Positions 1 through 11,000 of a stretch of DNA of 64,000 nucleotides are shown here, in pieces (the first letter of the stretch is position 1; every line of letters begins with the position of its first letter). A model generated the notes under the pieces. The model saw only the letters and a program-made list of their open reading frames with translations. It ran no database searches and was not told where the DNA came from. This DNA comes from an uncultured Alphaproteobacteria bacterium (GTDB lineage Bacteria; Pseudomonadota; Alphaproteobacteria; HIMB59; GCA-002718135), in assembly GCA_902540265.1 (NCBI GenBank), contig CACBLW010000006.1:26592-90591 (forward strand), written 5' to 3'. The position numbers and the translations under genes are program-made.

Positions 1-1
1 A

Positions 2-1471
2 TCTTTGGTTTCAGGTGAATATAGGGAATACGAAAGAACAACAACCACAATAATAGATGCATTCGTAAAAGCTAGAATGTCAAATTATTTAGATACTTTA
101 AAAAATAGTCTTAATGACATTGGTTTTAAAGGTTCGTTTCTTTTAACTCGATCTGGAAGTGGTTCAATGACATTTGATGAAGCAAGTGAAAGACCTTTTG
201 AGACAATTATGTCAGGTCCAGTTGCAGGAGCAGAGGGTGCAGGAGAATTATCAAGGAAGCTTAAAAATACAAATATGGTTACTGCAGATGTTGGCGGTAC
301 AAGTTTTGATACTTGTTTAATTTTAGATGGAAGACCACAAATACAATTTGAAGGTAAAATAGTTGGTTTACCTCTCCAATCTCCTTGGGTAGATGTTCGT
401 TCAATTGGTGCTGGTGGTGGATCAATTGCCTACTTGGATGATGGAGGTTTGCTTAGATCAGGACCTCAAAGTGCTGGGGCTGTTCCGGGTCCAGCATGTT
501 ATGAAAGAGGTGGAAAACAACCAACAACTACTGATGCTGCTTTTTATTTAGGAATGCTTGGTGAAGGTAAACTAGCATCAGGATTACAATTAAATAAAAA
601 ACTAGCGGAAGACGCCCTTAATTCTGTTGGTTCAAAAATTAATTTATCAGCTTTTGATACTGCAAAAGGTATTCTAAAAATAAGTAGTGCCAATATGGCT
701 GATGCGATTAGAGAAATTACAATTGAACAAGGTATTGATCCTAGAGAGTTAAAACTTTTAGCTTTTGGAGGTGCCGGTCCTTTAATGTCTAATTTAATAG
801 CTGAAGAACTTGAAATAAAAGAAATAATTATACCTCCTTACTCTGGTAATTTTTCTGCTTGGGGGCTTTTAGGAGCAGATTTACTACAGATGAATGCCAA
901 AACTAAAATTCTACGTTTATCAGATGATGCATTAACTGAGTGTAACACCATTTTAGAAAATTTATTCAAAGAATTAGAGGAAAGACAAAAAATAGATTTT
1001 ACAGCTAATGAAAAAATAAAAGAAGTTGCTCTTGACATGAGATGGATGGGTCAAGAACATACAATTACTCTTAAAATTGATGATCATTCAGATGGAAAAA
1101 TAAATTTAGATTCTGAAACGTTAAAACAAAACTTTATGAAAGAATATGAAAAAACTTTTGGAAGTAAATTAGATACTGTAGTCGAGGTCGTATCTACTAG
1201 AGCATCAATACGCGTTAATCTACCTAGAAAATCAGAGTCAGGAAAAATAGAAGAAGATAATATAGAAATATCTTCAAGTACAATTAGTTGTTTTTCATTT
1301 AATGCTGATAAAAATTTAGAATTTAAAATTATTCCAAGAAACGAAATAAAATCTGGAATGTCAGGACCTATGATAATTTTGGAAAGTACAGCAGTTACTT
1401 ATGTTGATGAAAATTATAATATTAATACAGATGGATTAGGAAACCTAATTCTTAATAATAAGGAGAATTAA
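2..1471 (+). CDS. hyuA: Hydantoinase/oxoprolinase A-type subunit (HyuA), 5'-truncated by the window edge
   Basis: Open frame from the window start; GGTSFDTCLI, GAGGGSIAYLDDGG, GPQSAGAVPGPACY and AFGGAGPL motifs typical of hydantoinase_A. Confidence 0.88.
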   Translation, partial: SLVSGEYREYERTTTTIIDAFVKARMSNYLDTLKNSLNDIGFKGSFLLTRSGSGSMTFDEASERPFETIMSGPVAGAEGAGELSRKLKNTNMVTADVGGTSFDTCLILDGRPQIQFEGKIVGLPLQSPWVDVRSIGAGGGSIAYLDDGGLLRSGPQSAGAVPGPACYERGGKQPTTTDAAFYLGMLGEGKLASGLQLNKKLAEDALNSVGSKINLSAFDTAKGILKISSANMADAIREITIEQGIDPRELKLLAFGGAGPLMSNLIAEELEIKEIIIPPYSGNFSAWGLLGADLLQMNAKTKILRLSDDALTECNTILENLFKELEERQKIDFTANEKIKEVALDMRWMGQEHTITLKIDDHSDGKINLDSETLKQNFMKEYEKTFGSKLDTVVEVVSTRASIRVNLPRKSESGKIEEDNIEISSSTISCFSFNADKNLEFKIIPRNEIKSGMSGPMIILESTAVTYVDENYNINTDGLGNLILNNKEN

Positions 1472-1475
1472 TTTA

Positions 1476-3191
1476 ATGAGTAGTGAACTTCATCATTATA
1501 AATGTGGCGTAGATAGAAAATCAAATAAATCAGAGGTTGATCCAATCACAACCCAGATAGTAAGAAACTCATTAAATTCTGCTGCTGAACAAATGAAAAG
1601 AGCGCTATGTAGAACTGCAATGTCTCCTGTAATTTACGATGTATTAGATTTTGCTGGTGCTATTTATGACAATCACATGAGACTTTTAGCTCAGGCACCA
1701 AGCTTACCATTGTTTATGGGAACTTTAAATTTTTGTATTGAGGAAGCAGTTAAAGGAGTTGGGGGAGAGTCCAAACTCAATGAAGGTGATATAATTATAT
1801 ATAACTCACCTTATGGTACTGGTTCACACCCACAAGATGCTGCATTAGTTATGCCAGTTTTTTTTGATGGAGAATTAATAGCATACACCGCTATTAAAGC
1901 GCATTGGCTTGATATAGCTGGAAAAGAACCATACTCAACAGATACAGTTGATGTTTTTCAAGAGGGAACCGTTTACCCAGGTGTTAAACTTTATAATAAA
2001 GGTGAATTAGTTGAGGACATTTACAAAATGTGTATTGCTAATACACGAGTTCCTAACTCTGTTGCAGGTGATATTAACGCTCAAGCAATTGGAGTAAGAG
2101 CTGGTGAAAGAGCATTAAAGAAGATTGTCGCAAAATATGGTTTAAAAAAATTTAGAGATACTACTGAAGCAATCTTTGATGCCGGTGAAATGATAGTTAG
2201 AAACTACTTAAAGAAAATTCCTAATGGTGAGTATGTTGGATCAGGACAAATGGATAGTAATGGTGTTGAAGAAGGTACAGTACCATTTGATTTGAAAGTA
2301 ATTATTGAGGATGAAAAAGTAATTTTAGATATGTCAAATGCACCACCTCAACAAAATGGACCTATAAATTGTCCTTTACCTTCAACTGTATCAACAGCTC
2401 GTGTATCTATGAGTATGTTAGCCGGAAGCAATGAGCCACCTAACGAAGGTTTTTTTAGACCAATAGAGGTTATCACTAAACCTGGAACGCTGTTCCATCC
2501 TATTTCTCCTGCCCCATGTTTTTTATATGGTTGGCCTGCTTTACAAGCAATAGAAGTTTTTTATAGAGCTCTTGGAACAAAGTTCCCTGAAAATGTTCCA
2601 GCAAGTAGTGGAGGTTGTATAAATGGTATTGTCTGGTGGGGCATACGAGAAGAAACTGGTGAGCCTTGGGCAGATGGGGCTCCTCATCCAGTTGGTCAAG
2701 GTGCAAGTCATTTTGGAGATGGAGCAACATGTCTTCATCATGCAGAATCAGCAACTAGATTTGCTCCAGCAGAGGTTTGGGAAAATAGAAACCCTTGGCT
2801 GATAAATAAAGTTGAACTAATTCAAGACAGTTGTGGAGCTGGAAAAAATAGAGGAGGTTTGGGAGTTAACTTTGAATTTGAAATGTTAGAGGATTCTTTT
2901 GCAACTACAGTTTGTGAAAGAAGTAAACTACCTCCTTGGGGTTTAAACGGTGGTCTTGAAGCTCTGCCGAATAATTGTTTTTTAATGGAAGATGGAAAGA
3001 CAAATAGAGAAGTTCCAAAAGCTACTAGAGTTCCAATTAAAAAAGGTAACAAAATATTACTTCAATGTGGAGGTGGTGGCGGATATGGCGATCCAAAAGA
3101 AAGAGATCATAACAAAATTATTGATGATGTAAAACAGGGTTATTTATCTAAAGAATATGTAAATAAATACTACCCAGATGTTAAATTATAA
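1476..3191 (+). CDS. hyuB: Hydantoinase B/oxoprolinase family protein (HyuB)
   Basis: 571 aa; DPITTQIVRNSLNSAAEQMKRALCRTAMSPVIYDVLDF, NSPYGTGSHPQD, C-terminal GGGGGYGDP; 4 nt after hyuA. Confidence 0.9.
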   Translation: MSSELHHYKCGVDRKSNKSEVDPITTQIVRNSLNSAAEQMKRALCRTAMSPVIYDVLDFAGAIYDNHMRLLAQAPSLPLFMGTLNFCIEEAVKGVGGESKLNEGDIIIYNSPYGTGSHPQDAALVMPVFFDGELIAYTAIKAHWLDIAGKEPYSTDTVDVFQEGTVYPGVKLYNKGELVEDIYKMCIANTRVPNSVAGDINAQAIGVRAGERALKKIVAKYGLKKFRDTTEAIFDAGEMIVRNYLKKIPNGEYVGSGQMDSNGVEEGTVPFDLKVIIEDEKVILDMSNAPPQQNGPINCPLPSTVSTARVSMSMLAGSNEPPNEGFFRPIEVITKPGTLFHPISPAPCFLYGWPALQAIEVFYRALGTKFPENVPASSGGCINGIVWWGIREETGEPWADGAPHPVGQGASHFGDGATCLHHAESATRFAPAEVWENRNPWLINKVELIQDSCGAGKNRGGLGVNFEFEMLEDSFATTVCERSKLPPWGLNGGLEALPNNCFLMEDGKTNREVPKATRVPIKKGNKILLQCGGGGGYGDPKERDHNKIIDDVKQGYLSKEYVNKYYPDVKL

Positions 3192-3194
3192 TAA

Positions 3195-5273
3195 ATGTTA
3201 AGAGTAGCAACAGATGTGGGCGGTACTTTTACCGATTTAGTATATTTTGAAATTGATGAAAAATCTGGAAAAGCACTTTCTATAAAAACTGCAAAAAGCG
3301 ACACTACTCCTAGTAGTTATGAAAAGGGAGTTTTTGATGCAATTGAGAAAGGAAATGTAGATATTGCTAAATCTACTTTTTTCGCCCATGGAACAACAGT
3401 AGTTATTAATTCGATAACTGAAAGAAAAGGTGTATTAACAGGATTAGTTACTACTAAAGGTTTTAGGGATAGTCTAGAAATTGCAAGAGGAGATAGACCT
3501 GACTTTTTTAATCTCAGATATCAAAAACCAAAACCGTTCGTTCCTAGGTATTTAAGAGCAGAGGTTCCTGGTAGAATTGATTTCTTAGGAAAAGAATTAA
3601 CTCCTCTTGATTTATCAGGTTTGGATAAAATAATTGAAAAATTCAAAAAACATGATGTGCAATCTATTGCTGTATGCTTAATTCACGGATATGCTAATTC
3701 ACTGCATGAACAAAAAGTAATTGATTATATAAAAAGTAAGTGGGCAGAAATTGACATTGTTGCTTCCCACCAAATTACAAGAGAATGGAGAGAGTACGAA
3801 AGGACTAATACAACTGCTTTATGTGCATATGTTAAACCCATTGCAAGAAGTTACTTGGACAAACTTAATGATAAATTAATAGCTGCTAACTTTAGTGGCA
3901 ACCCTTATGTTATGCAATCTAATGGGGGTATTGACACTTTTGAGTCAACAAAAACTATTCCTTTGACAATGATAGAATCTGGCCCTACTAGTGGAGTGTT
4001 AGGTGCAGCAGAGTTAGGAAAATTAATTAAAGAAAATAATTTAATTACCTTAGATGTTGGTGGTACTACAGCTAAGTGTTCACTCATAGAAAATGGTAAT
4101 GTAAAAATTAACACAAACTATTGGATAGAAAAAAATAGACAATCTGCAGGATATCCAGTTATGCTTCCAGTTGTTGACATAGTTGAAATCGGCAATGGAG
4201 GAGGAAGTATAGCATGGGTAGATAATTATGATAAATTACATGTTGGTCCACAAAGTGCAGGAGCTGATCCAGGCCCAGTATCATATGGGAAAGGTGGTAC
4301 ATCTATTACTACAACTGATGCAAATTTGATTACAAATAGGATTAATCAGAATTATTTCTGCGGTGGGGAAATTAAGGCTGATATGGATGCTGTAAGTAAA
4401 AGAATAGCACCTCTTTCTAAAAAATTAAAATTTACTAATGAAGAAACTGCACGTGGCATCATACGTATTGCTAACAATAATATGATAAATGCACTTAAAC
4501 TTGTATCTGTTAATAAGGGATACGATCCAAGAGATTTTAGTCTTGTAGCTTTTGGAGGTGGTGGTGGAATGCATGCTACATCGTTAGCAAAGGAATTAAA
4601 TATTCCAAAAGTGATAATACCAGTTAATTCTTCTGTTTTTTCTGCTTGGGGCATGTTGATGAGTGATTTGAGAAGAGATTATATTCTTACTAAACTTACT
4701 ACTATGAATGACCAAGCAATTGATATTTTGAATAAAACTTTTAGTGAAATGGAAAAACAAGCAGAAGAAAGTTATAAAAAAGAAAATATTTCTAAAGAAT
4801 TAATATCGTTTAAAAGATTTGGAAGTTTTAGATACTTGGGTCAAGATCATTCTGTTGAAATTCCAATTACAAATTCAAAATTTGATGAAGATTCAATAAA
4901 GAAAATTATTGATGATTTTCATACTCAATATGAAAAAGAATTTACTTATAAATTAGAAAACCAAGTAGATATGATTCAATTTCACCTTGTAGCTTTTGCC
5001 AAAATTGAAAAGCCTGAGTTACAAGAGAGAAAAATTACAAATATAAAAGTTGAAGATACTATAAAAGAGATAAGAGAAGTAGATTTTGATGAAATGGGAG
5101 TGCATAAATCAAATATTTATAATTTCGATCTTCTAGAACCTGGAATGGAATTTACTGGCCCAGCAATAGTTGAAGATCCAAGCACTACGGTTGTAATTTT
5201 TCCTAAACAAAAATGTAAAGTAGATAAGTTTGCAAATTTACACATCTCAATAGGAGTAGAAAATAGTGAATAG
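3195..5273 (+). CDS. hyuA: Hydantoinase/oxoprolinase A-type subunit (second copy)
   Basis: 692 aa; N-terminal DVGGTFTDLVYF, LDVGGTTAKCSLI, IGNGGGSIAWVD, GPQSAGADPGPVSYGKGG. Confidence 0.92.
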   Translation: MLRVATDVGGTFTDLVYFEIDEKSGKALSIKTAKSDTTPSSYEKGVFDAIEKGNVDIAKSTFFAHGTTVVINSITERKGVLTGLVTTKGFRDSLEIARGDRPDFFNLRYQKPKPFVPRYLRAEVPGRIDFLGKELTPLDLSGLDKIIEKFKKHDVQSIAVCLIHGYANSLHEQKVIDYIKSKWAEIDIVASHQITREWREYERTNTTALCAYVKPIARSYLDKLNDKLIAANFSGNPYVMQSNGGIDTFESTKTIPLTMIESGPTSGVLGAAELGKLIKENNLITLDVGGTTAKCSLIENGNVKINTNYWIEKNRQSAGYPVMLPVVDIVEIGNGGGSIAWVDNYDKLHVGPQSAGADPGPVSYGKGGTSITTTDANLITNRINQNYFCGGEIKADMDAVSKRIAPLSKKLKFTNEETARGIIRIANNNMINALKLVSVNKGYDPRDFSLVAFGGGGGMHATSLAKELNIPKVIIPVNSSVFSAWGMLMSDLRRDYILTKLTTMNDQAIDILNKTFSEMEKQAEESYKKENISKELISFKRFGSFRYLGQDHSVEIPITNSKFDEDSIKKIIDDFHTQYEKEFTYKLENQVDMIQFHLVAFAKIEKPELQERKITNIKVEDTIKEIREVDFDEMGVHKSNIYNFDLLEPGMEFTGPAIVEDPSTTVVIFPKQKCKVDKFANLHISIGVENSE

Positions 5274-6924
5274 TATAAAAAATGATCCAATAACGACTGA
5301 GATTATTCAAAGTTCACTACAAGCTGCTTGCGATGAAATGTTTGTAGCTATGAGAAAAACTGCAATGAGCTCAATTATTTATGAAGTTCTTGATTTTGGA
5401 ACAGCCGTAACAGATTCTAACGGTAACATAGCTGCTTCTGGTGCTGGTATACCTGCATTTATTGCAATGTGTGATAAGGCAGTGCAAGCTGTTATAAAAA
5501 AATATGATTCAAATCAAATAAAAGAAGGTGATGTTTTTGCTACTAATGATCCTTACAACGGAGGAGTAACTCATTTAAATGATGTTATTGTTGTTATGCC
5601 AGTTTTTTCACAAGGAGAAAGAATAGCATGGACGGCAAATATTGCTCATTGGCCTGATTTAGGTGGGATGGCTCCTGGAGGTATTTCAGCTGATGCAAAA
5701 GAAATATTCCAAGAAGGTCTACAACTTCCAGTAATCAAAATGATTGAAAATGGAAAACCAATCCAATCAGTAATAGATATTATAACGGCTAATAGTAGAG
5801 TACCACAATACACACTTGGAGATATGTGGGCAGCTATAGCTTCAATAAGAGTAGGGGAAAAAAGAATTAAGGATATTGCAAATAAATATGGAACAGAAAT
5901 ATTTAAAAATTCTGTTCAACAATTTATGGATTATGGTGAAAGAACTTCTTTGGATGCGTTATCAAGTCTTCCTCATGGAACTTATCATGGAGAAGATTTA
6001 CTTGATGATGGCAGAAAAATTCAGGTTGATGTTACTATTAACGATAAAGAATTTATTGTAGATTTAAGAAATAATCCAGAGCAAGATGATGGTCCAAATA
6101 ATGCTTCATATGATGGAACAGTAGTATCTGCGCAAATGGCATTTAAAGGGATCACTTCAAGTGATTTCATTTGTAATGCTGGAACGTTTAGACCTTTAAA
6201 AGTTTTATGTGATGAAGGATCTATGTTTAATCCAGTAAGACCAGCTGCTCAAGGTATATACTACGAAACAGATATTAGATCCTATGATTTAATTTGGAAA
6301 ACTATTTCCCATCTAAATCCAAATAAATCATCTGCTGGAAGTTTTGCTTCTATATGTGGTACATTTATGGGTGGCCAACATCCGGATACTGGAGCTACCT
6401 TTATCATTATAGAACCACAAGTTGGTGGTTGGGGAGCAAGTAGTGTAAGTGATGGCTGTAGTGCAAACTTTTCTGCTTTTCACGGTGATACTTTTAATAC
6501 CCCCGCAGAAATATCTGAAGCTAGACATGGTGTTTATGTAGATCAAATGAGACTTACTGACGAAGATGGTGGTGAAGGTAAATTTAGAGGTGGCAAAGGA
6601 ATAGTAATGGATTACAGAGTTAGATCAAAAAATGCCTGGGTATCAGTAGCTTATACAAGATCTAAAAGTTTACCATGGGCATTAGACGGGGGTAATGAAG
6701 GTGGATCTAATTATATTGAGGTAATTCGTAAAAATGGAGATCTAGAAAAATATTCTGTTGTAACTGGATTAACTCTTGAACCAGAAGATGTCGTGAGAAT
6801 TCATACTGGTAATGGAGGAGGGTGTGGTAAGCCAGAACTTAGAGACAAGTCTTTGATTGAAGAAGATTTACTAAATGAATACATCACTTTAGATCAAGCA
6901 AAAAAATTTTATAAATACAAATAG
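5266..6924 (+). CDS. hyuB: Hydantoinase B/oxoprolinase family protein (second copy)
   Basis: 552 aa; DPITTEIIQSSLQAACDEMFVAMRKTAMSSIIYEVLDFGTAV, ATNDPYNGGVTHLND, GNGGGCGKPE; GTG start overlapping the upstream hyuA by 8 bp. Confidence 0.9.
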   Translation: MNSIKNDPITTEIIQSSLQAACDEMFVAMRKTAMSSIIYEVLDFGTAVTDSNGNIAASGAGIPAFIAMCDKAVQAVIKKYDSNQIKEGDVFATNDPYNGGVTHLNDVIVVMPVFSQGERIAWTANIAHWPDLGGMAPGGISADAKEIFQEGLQLPVIKMIENGKPIQSVIDIITANSRVPQYTLGDMWAAIASIRVGEKRIKDIANKYGTEIFKNSVQQFMDYGERTSLDALSSLPHGTYHGEDLLDDGRKIQVDVTINDKEFIVDLRNNPEQDDGPNNASYDGTVVSAQMAFKGITSSDFICNAGTFRPLKVLCDEGSMFNPVRPAAQGIYYETDIRSYDLIWKTISHLNPNKSSAGSFASICGTFMGGQHPDTGATFIIIEPQVGGWGASSVSDGCSANFSAFHGDTFNTPAEISEARHGVYVDQMRLTDEDGGEGKFRGGKGIVMDYRVRSKNAWVSVAYTRSKSLPWALDGGNEGGSNYIEVIRKNGDLEKYSVVTGLTLEPEDVVRIHTGNGGGCGKPELRDKSLIEEDLLNEYITLDQAKKFYKYK

Positions 6925-6925
6925 T

Positions 6926-8035
6926 TTAAATTTTAAAAATTGGATTTTTTAATTTTTTTGAATTTATTTCAATTCCTAGACCTATATTATTTGATGCCTC
7001 AAATTTACCTTTTTTTCTTTGTGGGGAACCCTTAGAATAACTCAATGTGTTATAACTGTTAAAATCAGTTGACGAAAAAAGATATTTTGAAGGTGTACTA
7101 TGAGCTAAATGTGCAATTGCTGATGTTGCAATATCACCACCCCATGAGTCTTCAATAGTCATTCCAACTCCTAACTCAACACATAAGTCTCTTAATAATT
7201 TACTTTTTGAAATTCCGCCAAGTTTACTTATTTTTATATTAATTATATCCATAGCTTTATCTTTATAAGCTCTTAAAAAAGCACTTATAGAATCAATATT
7301 TTCATCCAAAATAAATGGGTTACTGCATTTATCCCTAACAATTAAATTTTCCTCATAAGTTAAGCAAGGTTGTTCAATATAAATATTTAAATGATTAGTT
7401 TCTTTGACTACTTTAAGCGCATCATGCATCAGCCAACCAGTATTAGCATCAGCAACTAATATCTCATTATTCTTTAATTTCGATCTAATTAATTTAATTC
7501 TTTCAATATCCTCTATTGGGTCCCCACCAACTTTAAGTTGAAATTTTTTATATCCCTCTTTTTGATATTTAATAACTTTCTTTGTCATTGCTTTAGGGGA
7601 CTCTTGAGAAATTGCTCGATATAGATCTACATTTTTTCCAAATTTTCCTCCAAGTAATTTCCACAATGGGACTTGCATTACTTTTGATGTTATATCCCAG
7701 CAAGCAATATCAATTGGTGATTTAACATAGTTGTGACCCTTTAAGTTTTTATCCATTTCTAAATTAATTTCTTGTAGATCTGTTGGATCTTTATTGATTA
7801 GGTATTTACCAATCTGCTTTATGCCCGTTCTTACACCTTCAGCATAAGCAGGTAAATACGCAGGACCAAGCGTACAAACTTCTCCAAGTCCACTAATTCC
7901 AATATTGGTATTTATTTTTACAATTGTTGAATCAAAAGAGTTTACTGAATTACCATGAGACCAACTATAATTTCCTTCTTTAAGTGGAAGATCTATTTTA
8001 AAAACTTCAATTGATTTTATTTTAATCATTTTCAT
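6926..8035 (-). CDS. Enolase-superfamily protein (mandelate racemase/muconate lactonizing group), possibly a hydroxyproline or proline-betaine enzyme
   Basis: 369 aa; KFQLKVGGDP, VADANTGW, IEQPC, DENIDS, IEDSWGGDIATSAIAHLAHSTP. Overlaps the putA 3' end by 14 bp. Confidence 0.8.
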   Translation of the reverse strand: MKMIKIKSIEVFKIDLPLKEGNYSWSHGNSVNSFDSTIVKINTNIGISGLGEVCTLGPAYLPAYAEGVRTGIKQIGKYLINKDPTDLQEINLEMDKNLKGHNYVKSPIDIACWDITSKVMQVPLWKLLGGKFGKNVDLYRAISQESPKAMTKKVIKYQKEGYKKFQLKVGGDPIEDIERIKLIRSKLKNNEILVADANTGWLMHDALKVVKETNHLNIYIEQPCLTYEENLIVRDKCSNPFILDENIDSISAFLRAYKDKAMDIINIKISKLGGISKSKLLRDLCVELGVGMTIEDSWGGDIATSAIAHLAHSTPSKYLFSSTDFNSYNTLSYSKGSPQRKKGKFEASNNIGLGIEINSKKLKNPIFKI

Positions 8036-11000
8036 CCGATAGCATTAATAAAGAAGTATTTCCACCTGACGCTGTAATATCATTTGATAATGTTTTTTCA
8101 TTTAACAGATTAAGCAAATAATTTGGTCCTCCAGCTTTAGGACCTGTTCCTGACAATCCTCTCCCTCCAAATGGTTGTGATCCTACCACAGCTCCAGTAA
8201 TGTTTCTATTTATATAAATATTTCCTACATTAACATTATTTGAAATAAAATTTATCGTGCTGTCAATTCTACTATGTATTCCTAAAGTTAATCCATAATT
8301 TAAATTATTTATTTCATCTACTAAGTTATCAATTTTATCAGAAGAATATCTTACTATATGAAGTATAGGTCCAAAAACTTCTTCATCAATTTCTTTTAAA
8401 TCATTTATTTCAATTAATGTAGGCTGAATAAAAAATCCTTCTAAATTTTTATCTAATTCTGAGTTAAATAAAATTTTTTCTTTAAATCTGTCTAAATGTT
8501 TTAATATTTTGTTCTTAGCTTTAATATCAATTAAAGGTCCAATATCTGTATCTAATAAATAAGGTAAACCTACCTTTAATTTTTTTGTTGCACCAATTAA
8601 CATGTTTATAGTTTTGTCGTAAACTTCATCCTGAATTGCAAGAACTCTAAGTGCAGAACATCTTTGCCCGGCAGAATTAAACGCTGACTCTATTACATCA
8701 TCAACAACTTGTTCTGTTAACGCAGATGAGTCCACAATCATAAAATTCTGCCCCCCTGTTTCAGCAGTTAAAGATATTATTTCTTTTCTTTGGTTAAGAT
8801 TAAGTTGAATGTTATTCGCTGTTTCAGAAGAGCCTGTAAATAAAACTCCTTTTATGTGTTTATTTTTAAGAACTTCATCACCAATACTTTCTCCGTCACC
8901 TAATACTAATTGCAAAGCCTCTTTAGGAAGTCCGGCTTCTAATAATATTTTGATTAATTTGTATGCAATAATTGAAGTTTGTTCAGCAGGTTTAGCAATT
9001 ACAGTATTTCCTGTTAAGAGTGCAGCAATTATTTGTCCTGTAAATATTGCTATTGGAAAATTCCATGGACTTATACAAAAAAATACACCTTTACTCTCAT
9101 ATTTTAAGATATTTTTTTCACCTGTTGGTCCAATTAAAATTTCATCCTCCAAAAATATTTTTTTAGATTGATTAGAATAATAATAACAGAAATCTATTGC
9201 CTCTCTTAAATCGTCGATAGCATCTTTTATCGTCTTTCCAGCTTCCTCAACACAAATTCTTATTAGTTCATTTTTGTTAACTTCTAATAAATCAACAAAT
9301 CTATCTATAATTTTGCATTTATCCTCAATACTTATTAATTTCCAAGTTTTTAGATAGTTATTTGCTATTTCAATTGCCTCATAAACCAATAAATTATTAG
9401 CAAAAGTTACTTTTCCAATCATCTCATCTTTTAAAAATGGTGAAAAAATATTTATCTCATTTTTTGTGGTTTTTTCATCTCCATTTATTATTGAATTTGC
9501 TAAATATTCTTTTTTGTTTTTATCAAATATTTTTTTTATATCTAAAATAGTATTTTCACTTTCTAGATTTACGCCCTTAGAATTTTTTCGTATTGGTAAA
9601 AAAATATCCTTGGGTTTAGGAATATATGGATTCCCATATTCATTATATTTTTTAATGATATCGATAGGGTCAATGACAAATTCCTCTACTTTAAAATTTT
9701 TATCATTTAGTTTGTTAACAAAGGATGTATTTGCTCCATTTTCTAATAATCGTCTCATCAGATATGGAAGTAGATCTTCATAATCACCAACTGGAGCATA
9801 AATTCTACATTTAGATTTTTCTAGATTAGAATTTTTATTAAAATAATTATGTAAGATATCAGCCATTCCATGAATTCGTTGAAATTCAAATTTACTACCT
9901 CTTGCTATTTCTTCAATAAAGGCAATCGAATAAGCATTGTGTGTAGCAAAAGCGGGAAAAATATTTTTTTGATATTTAATTAATTTTATAGCACAAGCCA
10001 TCCAAGACAAATCAGTTAGAGGTTTCCTTGTAAAAACTGAATAGTCATCAAAACCAGATACTTGAGCATATTTTATTTCACTATCCCAATAAGCTCCTTT
10101 AACTAAGCGTACTGGTATCACTTTATTATTTTTATTAGCTAAATTATTCAACCAATCAATAATATAGAAGGCTCTTTTTTGATAAGCTTGTAAAGCTAAA
10201 CCAAGCCCATTCCAATTTTTAAGTCTTTCATCATTAATCAATAATTCAAAAATTTTTAACGATAATATTAATCTATTATCTTCTTCGGCATCTATACATA
10301 ATTGAATATTATATTTTTTTGCTAACAATCCTAATTCAATTAGTTTTGGTAGGAGTTCTTTTTTAAGTTGAGCAAATTTATGTCTTTCATATCGTGGATG
10401 TAATGCTGAAAGTTTAACAGAAACTCCATTTGAAAGTGTAGGATCTAAGTTGTTTAGTAGTTTTTTCCCTGTAAACTCTATACTTTTTAAATATTCTAAA
10501 TAATACTTATGTGCATCTTCATCAGTTCTCGCACCCTCTCCAAGCATATCAAAAGAAAATAAATTTCTTTTATATTTTTCTGAATTTGTAAATTTAACTG
10601 CTTCATCCATTTTTGCTTTAAACACAAACTGCTTTGCTAAAACCATAACAGCTTTTCTTACAACAGTCCTAAATACTGGTTCAGAATTTTTTTTAATAAA
10701 ACTTTTGTAATTTTCCTCTAATTTATTTTGATCTAATTTATTTCTCTTTAAAATATTTCCGGTTAAGAAGAATGCCCAAGATGATGCGTTAACAAAAAGA
10801 CCTTTATCGAAACCAGTATGCTTTTTCCAATCAGTCGATGTAAACTTATCTTCTAATAATCTATCAATAGTTTTTTGATCGGGTATTCTTAAAAGTGCTT
10901 CAGCCAAACATAGCAGTACAGTCCCTTCTTCACTGTTTAATTGATATTCTTGAAGCAAGTTTTCAATTGGACTTTTTATTATTCCTATTGATTTTCTAGA

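Noticed and set aside
2500-2754. Antisense ORFs inside hyuB (2500..2754, 2541..2741, 2822..3052)
   Set aside because: Fully contained in a well-supported gene on the other strand, low-complexity translations, no recognisable domain.
8809-9783. Plus-strand ORFs inside putA (8809..9171, 9466..9783)
   Set aside because: Antisense shadows of a strongly conserved gene; no domain signature.
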